DNA of 36,927 nt from an uncultured Pelagibacteraceae bacterium (GTDB taxonomy: Bacteria; Pseudomonadota; Alphaproteobacteria; Pelagibacterales; Pelagibacteraceae), in contig CACNQY010000012.1 in the NCBI GenBank assembly GCA_902622655.1, forward strand, positions 1 to 36,927. Direction: 5' to 3'. Within the stretch, counting starts at the first letter, position 1; every line of letters begins with the position of its first letter. Below the pieces are notes generated by a model that saw only the letters and a program-made list of their open reading frames with translations, had not been told where the DNA came from and searched no databases. The position numbers were made by a program, and so were the translations under genes. This document shows positions 13,041 through 23,864 of the stretch, piece by piece.

Positions 13041-14291
13041 TTAATTTCTTACTTTACCATTACTAGTGATTTCATATTTGTATGAAATCAATTGATTTAA
13101 ACCTACTGGACCTCTAGGGGGCAGTGTATTAGTAGAAATTCCAACCTCTCCACCGAATCCAAATTCACCACCATCAGCAAATTGAGTTGAGGTGTTGTGC
13201 ATTGCAATTGAGCTTTTAACATTTTTTAAGAAATATTTTGCTATCTTTTTATTTTTTGTAATGATGGAGTCCGTATGCATGGTGCCATATTTATTAATAT
13301 GCTTAATTGCCTCTTCAGAATTTTTAACAACTTTAACAGATATAATTGATGCTAAATATTCAGTTGACCAATCTTTTTCTTTTGCGGGATATAATTTTCC
13401 TTTGTAATAACCCTTTAAAATTTTATCTCCAACAATTTTACAACCACTATTTTCAAGTTCCTGCAAAATAGGATTACAAAATTTTTTGACTATATTTTTA
13501 TGAATAAGAATGGTTTCAATCGCACCACAAATACTTGTATTTCTTAATTTAGCGTTATAGACAACTTCTTTAGCCATTTTTAATTCTGCATCTTTATCAA
13601 TATAAGTATGACAAAGCCCTTCTAAGTGCCCAATTATAGGTACTTTGGATAAGCCTAAAACTTTTTTAACTAAATTTTTTCCACCACGAGGTATGATTAC
13701 ATCGATATATTTTTCCATTTTAGAAAGCATAATATCCACAAGCCTTCTTTGTTTTGAGTCAATAAATTGTATGAAGTTTTCATTAACTTTATTTTTTTTA
13801 AGTGCTTTTCTAAACAACTTAGCAAGAGCTTTATTTGAATTTATGGCCTCAGAGCCTCCTTTCAAAATCACTACATTTCCAGATTTAAAACAAAGACTAG
13901 CAACGTCAGAAGTTACATTTGGTCTACTCTCATAAATAACACCAATAACTCCAATTGGTATTGACACTCTTTTTATATTCAAACCATTTGGCCTTTTCCA
14001 CTTTTCTAAAGTTTTGTCTATAGGGTCTCTTAATTTAGCTATTTTTAAAATTGAATTTATAATCCCATTTAATTTATTTTCATTAAGATGAAGTCTTTGG
14101 ATTAAGTTCTCTTTTAACCCTTTTTTTCTTGCGTAACTAATATCTTTTAAATTTTGATTAATAATAAATTTTTTTTCATTTTTAATTAATTTTGCATAAT
14201 CATTTAATACTTGATTTTTTACTTCAGTTGCAACTTTATACTCACTTGCTTTTCTAGCTTTTATTCCAATTAAATTCATATATTTAATCAT
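13041..14291 (-). CDS. proA: Gamma-glutamyl phosphate reductase
   Basis: IPIGVIGVIYESRPNVTSDVASLCFKSGN, LRNTSICGAIETIL, FGFGGEVGISTNTLPPRGPVGL. Confidence 0.96.
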   Translation of the reverse strand: MIKYMNLIGIKARKASEYKVATEVKNQVLNDYAKLIKNEKKFIINQNLKDISYARKKGLKENLIQRLHLNENKLNGIINSILKIAKLRDPIDKTLEKWKRPNGLNIKRVSIPIGVIGVIYESRPNVTSDVASLCFKSGNVVILKGGSEAINSNKALAKLFRKALKKNKVNENFIQFIDSKQRRLVDIMLSKMEKYIDVIIPRGGKNLVKKVLGLSKVPIIGHLEGLCHTYIDKDAELKMAKEVVYNAKLRNTSICGAIETILIHKNIVKKFCNPILQELENSGCKIVGDKILKGYYKGKLYPAKEKDWSTEYLASIISVKVVKNSEEAIKHINKYGTMHTDSIITKNKKIAKYFLKNVKSSIAMHNTSTQFADGGEFGFGGEVGISTNTLPPRGPVGLNQLISYKYEITSNGKVRN

Positions 14292-16386
<2,095 letters not shown>

Positions 16387-16402
16387 TTAATTGGTTGTAC
16401 TA

Positions 16403-16657
16403 TTAATTGGGCTTAACAGAAACGAAAGTTCTATCTGATTTAGATTTTTTGAAAACAACTTTCCCTTTAACAACCGAAAATATTGAATGATCTTTACCCA
16501 TACCAACATTTTCACCCGGAAAAATCTTAGTTCCTCTTTGTCTAACAATTATGTTTCCAGGAATTACTGTTTCACCACCATACTTTTTTACACCAAGTCT
16601 TCTTCCGGCACTATCTCGTCCGTTTCGTGATGAACCACCTGCTTTTTTTGTTGCCAT
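16403..16657 (-). CDS. rpmA: 50S ribosomal protein L27
   Basis: [60 protein letters not shown]. Confidence 0.97.
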   Translation of the reverse strand: MATKKAGGSSRNGRDSAGRRLGVKKYGGETVIPGNIIVRQRGTKIFPGENVGMGKDHSIFSVVKGKVVFKKSKSDRTFVSVKPN

Positions 16658-16671
16658 AATTTACCTAATAA

Positions 16672-17070
16672 CTATTTGCTTACTACTTCCTTTACCTCTT
16701 CTTTTTTTGAAGTTTTAGAAATTTTTTCAGCTTCTGATAACACTTTACCATCTTTTGAAAAAATTTTGTTAATTCTTATCATAGAATATTCTTGTCTATG
16801 TCCATTTTTTCTTCTTGAATTTTGTCTTCTTCTTTTTTTAAAAATTAAAATAGTTCTATTTTTACTATTTTTAATTAAATCAGCTTCTACTTTTGCGCCC
16901 TCAACATTTGGAGTTCCAATTTCAATTGATTTGTTATCACCGTATGCCAAAATTTCATTAAACTCTATTTTGGTCTCAGGTTTAGAGTCTGGTAGTTTTT
17001 CAATCTTTAAAATTTCTCCAGATTTTACTTTGTACTGTTTTCCACCTGTTTTTATTACTGCGTATGACAT
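16672..17070 (-). CDS. rplU: 50S ribosomal protein L21
   Basis: MSYAVIKTGGKQYKVKSGEILKIEKL; FKKRRRQNSRRKNGHRQEYSMIRI; lysine-rich tail. Confidence 0.96.
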   Translation of the reverse strand: MSYAVIKTGGKQYKVKSGEILKIEKLPDSKPETKIEFNEILAYGDNKSIEIGTPNVEGAKVEADLIKNSKNRTILIFKKRRRQNSRRKNGHRQEYSMIRINKIFSKDGKVLSEAEKISKTSKKEEVKEVVSK

Positions 17071-17096
17071 AGTTTGAATTAATTTAAAGTTACCGC

Positions 17097-17124
17097 AATA
17101 TAGTTGTAGTCAGCCTTTAGTCAA
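17097..17124 (-). promoter_or_regulatory. Candidate sigma70-type promoter for the rplU-rpmA-obgE... operon
   Basis: On the minus strand: TTGACT (17124-17119), 16-nt spacer, TATATT (17102-17097), about 27 nt before the rplU ATG. Confidence 0.55.
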
Positions 17125-17134
17125 GCCGAATTAA

Positions 17135-17854
17135 TTAGAAATTATCCTTAAAATCTCTCAATTTTGAAAAGGTTTTTATATCTTTTGCTCTTAAAAATAT
17201 ATTACAATCTAATTCCTCTTTTAAAGTTGAGGGCATGGTAGGAATTCGATTTTCTCTTAATTTTTTTATTTTTTCTATTTTTTTTTGTAAATTTTTGTTC
17301 TCAGGATCATATTTTTTGCAAAATTTTGCATTGTTAAGAGTGTATTCATGACCACAATAAATTTTTGTCTCTTTTGGTAATAATTTAATTTTGTTCAAAG
17401 ATTCAAACATTTCTTTATAAGATCCTTCAAATATTCTTCCACAGCCAAGTGAGAAAAGTGTATCTCCAGTAAAAACTAATTTTTCTTTGAAAAAATTAAA
17501 ACAAATATGTCCTGATGTGTGTCCAGGTATATGCATAATTTTAGCTTCAAAGTTTTCAGCTTTCCATATTTGATTGTCTTCTAACAATATGTCTATTCCA
17601 GGTATTCTTTTTGAGTCTCCTTTAAAACCTACAACAACTGATCCATATTTTTTTTTTAATTCTTGATTTCCTCCGATATGATCATAATGATGATGAGTAT
17701 TAAGAATATATTTTAATTTTATATTTTTATTTTTTAGGAAATTTATTATTGGTTCAGACTCACTGGGATCCACAACACATGCAAAATGGTTACTTTTGTC
17801 TATTATTAAATAGCTATAGTTATCTTGAAGACAGGGTATAATTTCAATACGCAT
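17135..17854 (-). CDS. gloB: Hydroxyacylglutathione hydrolase (glyoxalase II)
   Basis: THHHYDHIGG metal-binding motif, HIPGHTSGHICF, FTGDTLFSLGCGRIFEG, YCGHEYTLNN. Confidence 0.95.
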   Translation of the reverse strand: MRIEIIPCLQDNYSYLIIDKSNHFACVVDPSESEPIINFLKNKNIKLKYILNTHHHYDHIGGNQELKKKYGSVVVGFKGDSKRIPGIDILLEDNQIWKAENFEAKIMHIPGHTSGHICFNFFKEKLVFTGDTLFSLGCGRIFEGSYKEMFESLNKIKLLPKETKIYCGHEYTLNNAKFCKKYDPENKNLQKKIEKIKKLRENRIPTMPSTLKEELDCNIFLRAKDIKTFSKLRDFKDNF

Positions 17855-17855
17855 T

Positions 17856-18452
17856 TTATTTTTCTATCAAAAATATACCTAGATCTGCAAACAAATTTTT
17901 AACTCCTAAATTACTCTCATTTATTGTTGATGAATTAAGATTATTTAAAGCAAGTGATTTAAAAATTTTAATATCTTTTGATTTTACAAAATGAAAAAAA
18001 TCTTTAATCGTGCACATATGTAAATTTGGTGTGTTATACCATTCATCTGGTAATGTTTTTGTAATTGGCATTGTACCTTTTAATAATAAATGAAATCTTA
18101 CTTTCCAGTATCCAAAATTAGGAATCGTAACTATTGCTTTTTTTCCAACTCTTAAAAGTTCATCTAAAACTAATTCAGGATTAAGAAAAGCTTGAAGGGT
18201 TTGACTTAAAACAACATAGTCAAATGATTTATCTGGAAATTGCTTTAAATCTTTTTCAGCATTTCCTTCAATTACAGTTAAACCTTTAGCAATACATTCT
18301 TGCACTTTTTGTTTTGAAATCTCTAATCCTCTTATATTTATGTTTTTATTGTCCTTTAAAAATTTCATCAAAGTTCCATCGGCACAACCTACATCTAAGA
18401 CTTTCTTATCTTTTTCAATTAAATCTGCTATTACCTGAAATTCATTTTTCAT
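17856..18452 (-). CDS. metW: Methionine biosynthesis protein MetW (SAM-dependent methyltransferase-like)
   Basis: VLDVGCADGTLMKFL, FDYVVLSQTLQAF, VTIPNFGYWKVRFHLLLKGTMPIT; directly downstream of metX. Confidence 0.93.
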   Translation of the reverse strand: MKNEFQVIADLIEKDKKVLDVGCADGTLMKFLKDNKNINIRGLEISKQKVQECIAKGLTVIEGNAEKDLKQFPDKSFDYVVLSQTLQAFLNPELVLDELLRVGKKAIVTIPNFGYWKVRFHLLLKGTMPITKTLPDEWYNTPNLHMCTIKDFFHFVKSKDIKIFKSLALNNLNSSTINESNLGVKNLFADLGIFLIEK

Positions 18453-18454
18453 AA

Positions 18455-19570
18455 TTACTTTTCTTCGTAAGATTTATCTAAAAAGTTTTTAAGTGCACTT
18501 AAGAAATCAGGAACGTCTAGCAAGAAGGAATCGTGACCTTTATCTGACTCAATTTCTACAAATCCAACATCAGCTCCTATTGAGTTTAAAGCAATCACAA
18601 TATCTTTGTTTTCTTGGGTTGGATAAAGCCAATCTGAAGTAAATGAAATTATAAAAAATTTAGCGTTTGTATTTATAAATGCTTTTGAAAGATTACCATT
18701 GAATTGCTTAGCTAAATCAAAGTAATCCATAGCTCTAGTGATATAAAGATAACTATTTGCATCAAATCTATCTACAAAAACTGAGCCTTGATATCTCAAA
18801 TAACTTTCTATTTGAAAATCTGCATCAAATCCAAATTTAAGATCCTCTCTTTCTTGTAATTTTCTTCCAAATTTTTCCTGCAAACCCTTTTTAGATAAAT
18901 AAGTTATATGCGCTGCCATTCTGGCTACCGCTAAGCCTTTACCAGGTGTGGTATTTTTTAATGTATATTTTCCATCTTTCCAATCACTATCTGCTGTAAT
19001 TGCTTGTCGACCTAGCTCGTTAAAAGCAATATTTTGTGCTGAATGACTTGATGTAGTTGCTATTGGTATTACTGTTTTAGATTTATCAGGAAAGTTACTA
19101 ATAAACTGAAGAACTTGCATTCCTCCCATTGAACCGCCGGCTATGGAAAATAATTTATCAATACCAAAATAATCGAGTAAATTATATTGAGCATTGACCA
19201 TATCGTTAATTGTAATAACTGGGAAATTTGTTCCAAAAATATTTTGATCATTATCTTTGTGACTCGGTCCATATGACCCCATACATCCACCAATCACGTT
19301 AGAGCAAATAACAAAATATTTATTCGTATCAATAGCCTTATCAGGACCTACTGCATAACTCCACCAACCCTCTTTGTTAGTTACAGGGTTTATTCCGGTT
19401 ACAAATTGATCTCCTGTTAAAGCATGAAAAACTAATATTGCATTATCTTTTTTTGAATTAAGTGAACCGTAAGTTTCATAGGCTATCGGAAAATCTTTTA
19501 TAGTTTTTCCACAGTCTAATTTTAGTGATTTCTTTACAATTAAAGTTTTTATATTTTTCTCAGTATTCAT
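18455..19570 (-). CDS. metX: Homoserine O-acyltransferase
   Basis: Alpha/beta hydrolase: AYETYGSLNSKKDNAILVFHALTGD, GGSMGGMQVLQ nucleophile elbow, SDKGHDSFLLD. Acyl-donor specificity is not resolvable by eye. Confidence 0.93.
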   Translation of the reverse strand: MNTEKNIKTLIVKKSLKLDCGKTIKDFPIAYETYGSLNSKKDNAILVFHALTGDQFVTGINPVTNKEGWWSYAVGPDKAIDTNKYFVICSNVIGGCMGSYGPSHKDNDQNIFGTNFPVITINDMVNAQYNLLDYFGIDKLFSIAGGSMGGMQVLQFISNFPDKSKTVIPIATTSSHSAQNIAFNELGRQAITADSDWKDGKYTLKNTTPGKGLAVARMAAHITYLSKKGLQEKFGRKLQEREDLKFGFDADFQIESYLRYQGSVFVDRFDANSYLYITRAMDYFDLAKQFNGNLSKAFINTNAKFFIISFTSDWLYPTQENKDIVIALNSIGADVGFVEIESDKGHDSFLLDVPDFLSALKNFLDKSYEEK

Positions 19571-19599
19571 AGCTTTTGACTGTTTTGAATTGTGAGAAA

Positions 19600-19656
19600 A
19601 AAAACTATTTTAGCGGTTTTTTTTAAGCGCTCGCAATTCAGTTAAATCAGCGCATA
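19600..19656 (-). ncRNA. SAM-II-type S-adenosylmethionine riboswitch aptamer in the metX leader
   Basis: The minus strand reads ATGCGCTGATTTAACTGAATTGCGAGCGCTTAAAAAAAACCGCTAAAATAGTTTTTTTTC. It closely matches the SAM-II core I recall (CGCGCUGAUUUAACCGUAUUGCAAGCGCG...GCUAAAAAGGG). P1 is GCGCT/AGCGC (19653-19627). Loop GCG can pair with downstream CGC, and loop AACU with downstream AGUU, giving an H-type pseudoknot. It lies directly upstream of metX. Confidence 0.87.
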
Positions 19657-19761
19657 ATTTTTTTACTAGAACTTATTTATTATGTCAATTTTTTTAAAAA
19701 ATCCTCTTATTCTCTATAAAATTTTGTAATTTTATCTATAAAGAGCACATAAATTAAAAAA

Positions 19762-20847
19762 ATGACAACTCCAAATTTCAAAAAATTTAATATTGAGGCT
19801 TATAAGCCCGGTAAATCAAAAGTTAAGAAACTTAAAAACGTAATTAAGCTTTCTGCAAATGAGTCTGCTTTAGGTATGAGTCCTAAAGCAAAGAAAATAA
19901 TATCAAATAAAAATCTAAATTTAGATAAATATCCAGATGGAAAATCTCAAAATTTAAGAAAAGCAATATCTAAAGCTTATAAATGTAATTCTGAGAAAAT
20001 TATTTGTGGAGCAGGTTCAGATGAAGTGATTCAAATGATATGTCAGTTGTTTTTAAATCCAAGAGATGAGGTTGTAGTACCTGAGTATAGTTTTTTAATG
20101 TACAGAATTTATTCAAAAATTGTTGGTGCAAAAGTTATATTTGCAAAAGAAATAAATTTTAGAGTTTCAGTAAAAGAAATTTTAAAAAAAATTACAAAAA
20201 AAACTAAAATTGTCTTTATAGCAAATCCAAACAATCCAACAGGAACTTACTTAACTAAAAAAGAGGTTTTAGAATTAAGAAAAAAATTAAATAAAAAAAT
20301 TTTACTAGTTATAGATGATGCCTACGCAGAGTATATGAAAAACAAAGATTATTCATCTGGGTTAGATTTGTTTAAAAATAAAAACAATGTTTTTATCCTT
20401 AGAACTTTTTCTAAAATTTTTGGATTAGCTTCTTTAAGAATAGGTTGGGGATGTGGATCAAAAAAAATAGTGGATGCACTAAATATTATTAAACCTCCAT
20501 TTAATGTAAATGGTATTGCCCAATTAGCTGCTATAGAGTCACTAAAAGATAAAGAATTTATAAATAAATCAGTCAAACATAATTTATTGTATTCCAGAAA
20601 AATAAAAAAATTTCTCGAAACATATAATATTTATTCAAATTTAGTTTCAGCAAATTTTTTGTTACTTAATTTTGAAAAATGTAGATGTTCAGCAAAATTT
20701 CTGTATGAAAAACTTAAAAATAAGGGAATTATTTTAAGATCAACAGAAGATGGTTATCATATAAAAAATAAATTAAGGTTAACTATTGGTTCTAAAAAAG
20801 AAAACTTAAAGTTTATGAGTGTTATTAAGCAAGTATTGAAAAAATGA
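19762..20847 (+). CDS. hisC: Histidinol-phosphate/aromatic aminotransferase family
   Basis: IKLSANESALGMSP, ANPNNPTGTYL, FSKIFGLASLRIGWG PLP-lysine motif; followed by tyrC. Confidence 0.9.
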   Translation: MTTPNFKKFNIEAYKPGKSKVKKLKNVIKLSANESALGMSPKAKKIISNKNLNLDKYPDGKSQNLRKAISKAYKCNSEKIICGAGSDEVIQMICQLFLNPRDEVVVPEYSFLMYRIYSKIVGAKVIFAKEINFRVSVKEILKKITKKTKIVFIANPNNPTGTYLTKKEVLELRKKLNKKILLVIDDAYAEYMKNKDYSSGLDLFKNKNNVFILRTFSKIFGLASLRIGWGCGSKKIVDALNIIKPPFNVNGIAQLAAIESLKDKEFINKSVKHNLLYSRKIKKFLETYNIYSNLVSANFLLLNFEKCRCSAKFLYEKLKNKGIILRSTEDGYHIKNKLRLTIGSKKENLKFMSVIKQVLKK

Positions 20848-21740
20848 AAAATATTTTAATTATTGGCTGTGGATTATTAGGTTCATCTTTATTAAGGCGT
20901 ATTAGTAAAAAAAAAATAGCAAAAAAAATCTTTATTTACGAAAAATCAAAATCTAATATTGCTAAGATAAAAAGATTAAAATTACCTGGAACAATAGTTA
21001 AATCATTAAAAGAAGGTGTAAAAAATTCTGATCTAATCATTTTTTGTACACCAATGAGTGAATACAAAAATATTATTTTAAAAATTAATAACTTTATACC
21101 ATCAAAAACATTGATTACAGATATTGGTTCTTCAAAAATTGAAACTTCTAAAATTATAAATAAATTTTTAAAGAAAGATGTTCATTGGATTCAAAGTCAC
21201 CCAATAGCTGGATCAGAGGTCAGTGGACCAGAGAATGGTAAAGAAAATATCTTTACTAATAGATGGTGCATAATAATTAAAGAAAAAAATATAAAAAAAA
21301 ATAATATAAATATTATAACTAAGTTTTGGAAAAAAATTGGAGCAAAAGTAATTGTTATGAGCGCAGAAAAACATGACAAAATTTTTTCTATTACTAGTCA
21401 TTTACCACACTTAATTGCATATAATCTGGTCAAATCAGCTCAAGATTTTGAGAAAAAACAAAATTATGAGCTAATCAAATATAGCGCTGGTGGGTTAAGA
21501 GATTTTTCTAGGATTGCAGCATCAAATGAAATCATGTGGAGAGATATTTTTTTTAATAATAAAAATAATATTTCAAAAGCGATTGATTTATTTATTAAAA
21601 ATTTAAATCAATTTAAAAAAGATATTAATTCAAAAAATAATAAGTCTATTGTGAAAAAACTTATTCAAACTAAAAAAGTAAGGTCAAAAATCATTAAATT
21701 GAAACAAGATATTGATAAGCCAGACTTTGGAAGAAATTAG
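20844..21740 (+). CDS. tyrC: Prephenate/arogenate dehydrogenase
   Basis: IIGCGLLGSSLLRRI Rossmann motif, SHPIAGSEVSGPENG, THITSHLPHLIAYNL-like ITSHLPHLIAYNLV; ATGA overlap with hisC. Confidence 0.9.
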   Translation: MKNILIIGCGLLGSSLLRRISKKKIAKKIFIYEKSKSNIAKIKRLKLPGTIVKSLKEGVKNSDLIIFCTPMSEYKNIILKINNFIPSKTLITDIGSSKIETSKIINKFLKKDVHWIQSHPIAGSEVSGPENGKENIFTNRWCIIIKEKNIKKNNINIITKFWKKIGAKVIVMSAEKHDKIFSITSHLPHLIAYNLVKSAQDFEKKQNYELIKYSAGGLRDFSRIAASNEIMWRDIFFNNKNNISKAIDLFIKNLNQFKKDINSKNNKSIVKKLIQTKKVRSKIIKLKQDIDKPDFGRN

Positions 21741-22486
21741 TATTTTATTCTAGACAATTTTTTTACTTTTAGCTTAGTAGTTTTTTGAATTCTATTAATT
21801 GTTTCTTTAATTGGCATAATAATTACTTTTCTTTCTGGACCATAAGCATGAATTAGTTTTTTAGAATTTAAACACATAGCAACATGACCTTTCCAAAAAA
21901 TAATGTCTCCTTTTTTAAATTGTCTTTTTTTTGAATTTTTTTTTGTATATTTGATCTGATCTTTTGTATCTCTTGGATAAAACGAATTATTATATAAAAA
22001 AAATATTTGTAATAAAGCAGAGCAATCAATACCTTGAAATGTTTTTCCACCCCAAACATATTTTATATTTAAAAATTTTTTAAATATTTTTGTAAAATTG
22101 TTTTCTTTATGGTTTACTTTTTTAATGTCTGCTTTTTTAATCCATTTATTTTTTTCAATTTTCACATAATTGTTAGTTTGCTTAAATACAGACAATTTTG
22201 ATGCAAGTGGGAGCCAACTATTAGTTCCAATTCCAGGTTTTTTAAAAATCCTTGCTTTTAATGAATTGACTTTATAGTTAGGACTAAATTTTTCAACATA
22301 TTTTGAATTTTTTATAAACCCCTTATAGTTATCAAATAATGTTTTAATTTTTATCCAATTTTTATTTTTTGCTAAAATTTTAAATTTTTCACCATGTATG
22401 ATTTGTGAAGTTACTTCAGATTTTATCGAAGGTTTTTTATAAATATTTGAAAAACTACCTGTGAAATAAAAATTATTTTGCACCAA
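21737..22486 (-). CDS. SH3-domain plus NlpC/P60 cysteine peptidase
   Basis: N-terminal SH3b-like repeats (KPSIKSEVTSQIIHGEKFKILAKNKNWIKIKT), then NlpC/P60 core YVWGGKTFQGIDCSALLQ (Cys) and KGHVAMCLN (His). Confidence 0.88.
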   Translation of the reverse strand: MVQNNFYFTGSFSNIYKKPSIKSEVTSQIIHGEKFKILAKNKNWIKIKTLFDNYKGFIKNSKYVEKFSPNYKVNSLKARIFKKPGIGTNSWLPLASKLSVFKQTNNYVKIEKNKWIKKADIKKVNHKENNFTKIFKKFLNIKYVWGGKTFQGIDCSALLQIFFLYNNSFYPRDTKDQIKYTKKNSKKRQFKKGDIIFWKGHVAMCLNSKKLIHAYGPERKVIIMPIKETINRIQKTTKLKVKKLSRIKY

Positions 22487-23864
22487 TTTTAATATTGTTT
22501 TTTATTAACCATAAACAAATTAACGATGGTATCACCATTATAGTCGTTAAAACAAAAAATGTTCCCCAATCTCCGTTTAACCAGTCAACCAAAGCTCCTG
22601 ATGATGAAGCCAGGGTAGTTCGACCAGCAGTTCCAATTGAAGCAAGTAACGCATATTGTGTGGCTGTATAAGTTCTATCAACTAGTAACGATATAAATGC
22701 AACAAATGCTACAGTTGCAAAAGCTGCTGTGATATCGTCAGCTATAACCGCAATTGCAAATAAAATTTCTGATTTTCCAGTCCATGCTAAAACTGCAAAT
22801 AAAAGATTTGTTACAGCCATTAACCCACCAGCAAAGAACATAGTTTTAATTGTCCCAGATCTCATGGCCATTATTCCACCCAACAAAGTAAATACAACTG
22901 TTGTTATCCAACCAAGTCCTTTTGAATAAATTGCAATTTGACCTTTGGAAAAACCAATTTCTTTATAAAAAACAATAGACATTCTTCCCATAAATGCCTC
23001 ACCTATCTTAAACAAGAAAACAAATCCTAAAATTCCAGCTGCAATGGCAAAACCATTTTTTTTAAAAAAACTTATAATAGGTCCACCTATAGTTCCTGTA
23101 ATATAAGCAATAAAGTTTGTAATTATATTGCTAGATCCAAGCTTTCCCTCAATCAATTTGTCCGTTTCTCTTTGTTTTGCTTGTCTATTTGTTTCTATAG
23201 GCTCATGAACAAACATTAATGCTATATTCATTAAAATTATTAAAACACCTAAAATTAAAAAAGTAGCTTGCCAATAGTCGGTAACACCCAGGTTTTCAAA
23301 AAATTCTGCCGTAAATAAAGCAACAACTCCACCTAATTTATATCCTGTCCACCAACCAACAACAGCCATGGCTGCGCCCGCAGCCATTGATTTTCCCTCA
23401 TTTTCATTTATCTGTTCAATTCTTAATGCATCTACAGTTATATCTTGGGTTGCTGACGCAATAGCAATAATTAAACCTACAGTAATTAATAAAGCCAAAT
23501 TTTCAGTTGGATTAATTACACTCCAAACAACAAGACTTAACAAAATAATTAATTGCATCAAAACTATCCAGCCTCTTCTATGACCTAATTTTTTTGTTAG
23601 TATTGGAATTTGAATTCTATCTATAATGGGAGCCCACAAATAATTAAAAGCGTATACTCCAAAAATTAAACCTGCCCATCCAATTGTTGATCTACTAAGA
23701 CCTTCCTCTTTAAGCCAAAGACTCAAGCTACTTGCAATTAATACCCAAGGAAAACCACTTATTGCACCTAATAAAAGAATTCTTACCATTCGAATATCTT
23801 TATAAACCGCAAGGGAATCAAGCCATGTTTGTTTATTTGTTTCAGACATAATTAATTTCTCCAA
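22473..23864 (-). CDS. AmpG-like major facilitator superfamily transporter
   Basis: Multi-TM protein of 463 aa; LLGAISGFPWVLIASSLSLWLKEEGLSRSTIGWAGLIFGVYAFNYLWAPIIDRI resembles AmpG permeases. Confidence 0.82.
   Translation of the reverse strand: MEKLIMSETNKQTWLDSLAVYKDIRMVRILLLGAISGFPWVLIASSLSLWLKEEGLSRSTIGWAGLIFGVYAFNYLWAPIIDRIQIPILTKKLGHRRGWIVLMQLIILLSLVVWSVINPTENLALLITVGLIIAIASATQDITVDALRIEQINENEGKSMAAGAAMAVVGWWTGYKLGGVVALFTAEFFENLGVTDYWQATFLILGVLIILMNIALMFVHEPIETNRQAKQRETDKLIEGKLGSSNIITNFIAYITGTIGGPIISFFKKNGFAIAAGILGFVFLFKIGEAFMGRMSIVFYKEIGFSKGQIAIYSKGLGWITTVVFTLLGGIMAMRSGTIKTMFFAGGLMAVTNLLFAVLAWTGKSEILFAIAVIADDITAAFATVAFVAFISLLVDRTYTATQYALLASIGTAGRTTLASSSGALVDWLNGDWGTFFVLTTIMVIPSLICLWLIKNNIKIGAK

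Noticed and set aside
13192-13407. Plus-strand small ORFs opposite proA and proB (13192-13407, 13645-13935, 14809-15096)
   Set aside because: Antisense to conserved proA/proB coding sequence; no start context or domain support.
16676-17077. Plus-strand ORF of 133 aa opposite rplU
   Set aside because: Antisense to L21; Leu/Phe-rich product reflects the Lys-rich codons of rplU rather than a real membrane protein.
19732-19741. TTATCTATAA upstream of hisC matches the alphaproteobacterial BioR-box pattern
   Set aside because: A 10-nt A/T-rich match next to a non-biotin gene, likely by chance or part of a -10 region; bioY in this window has no such clear site.
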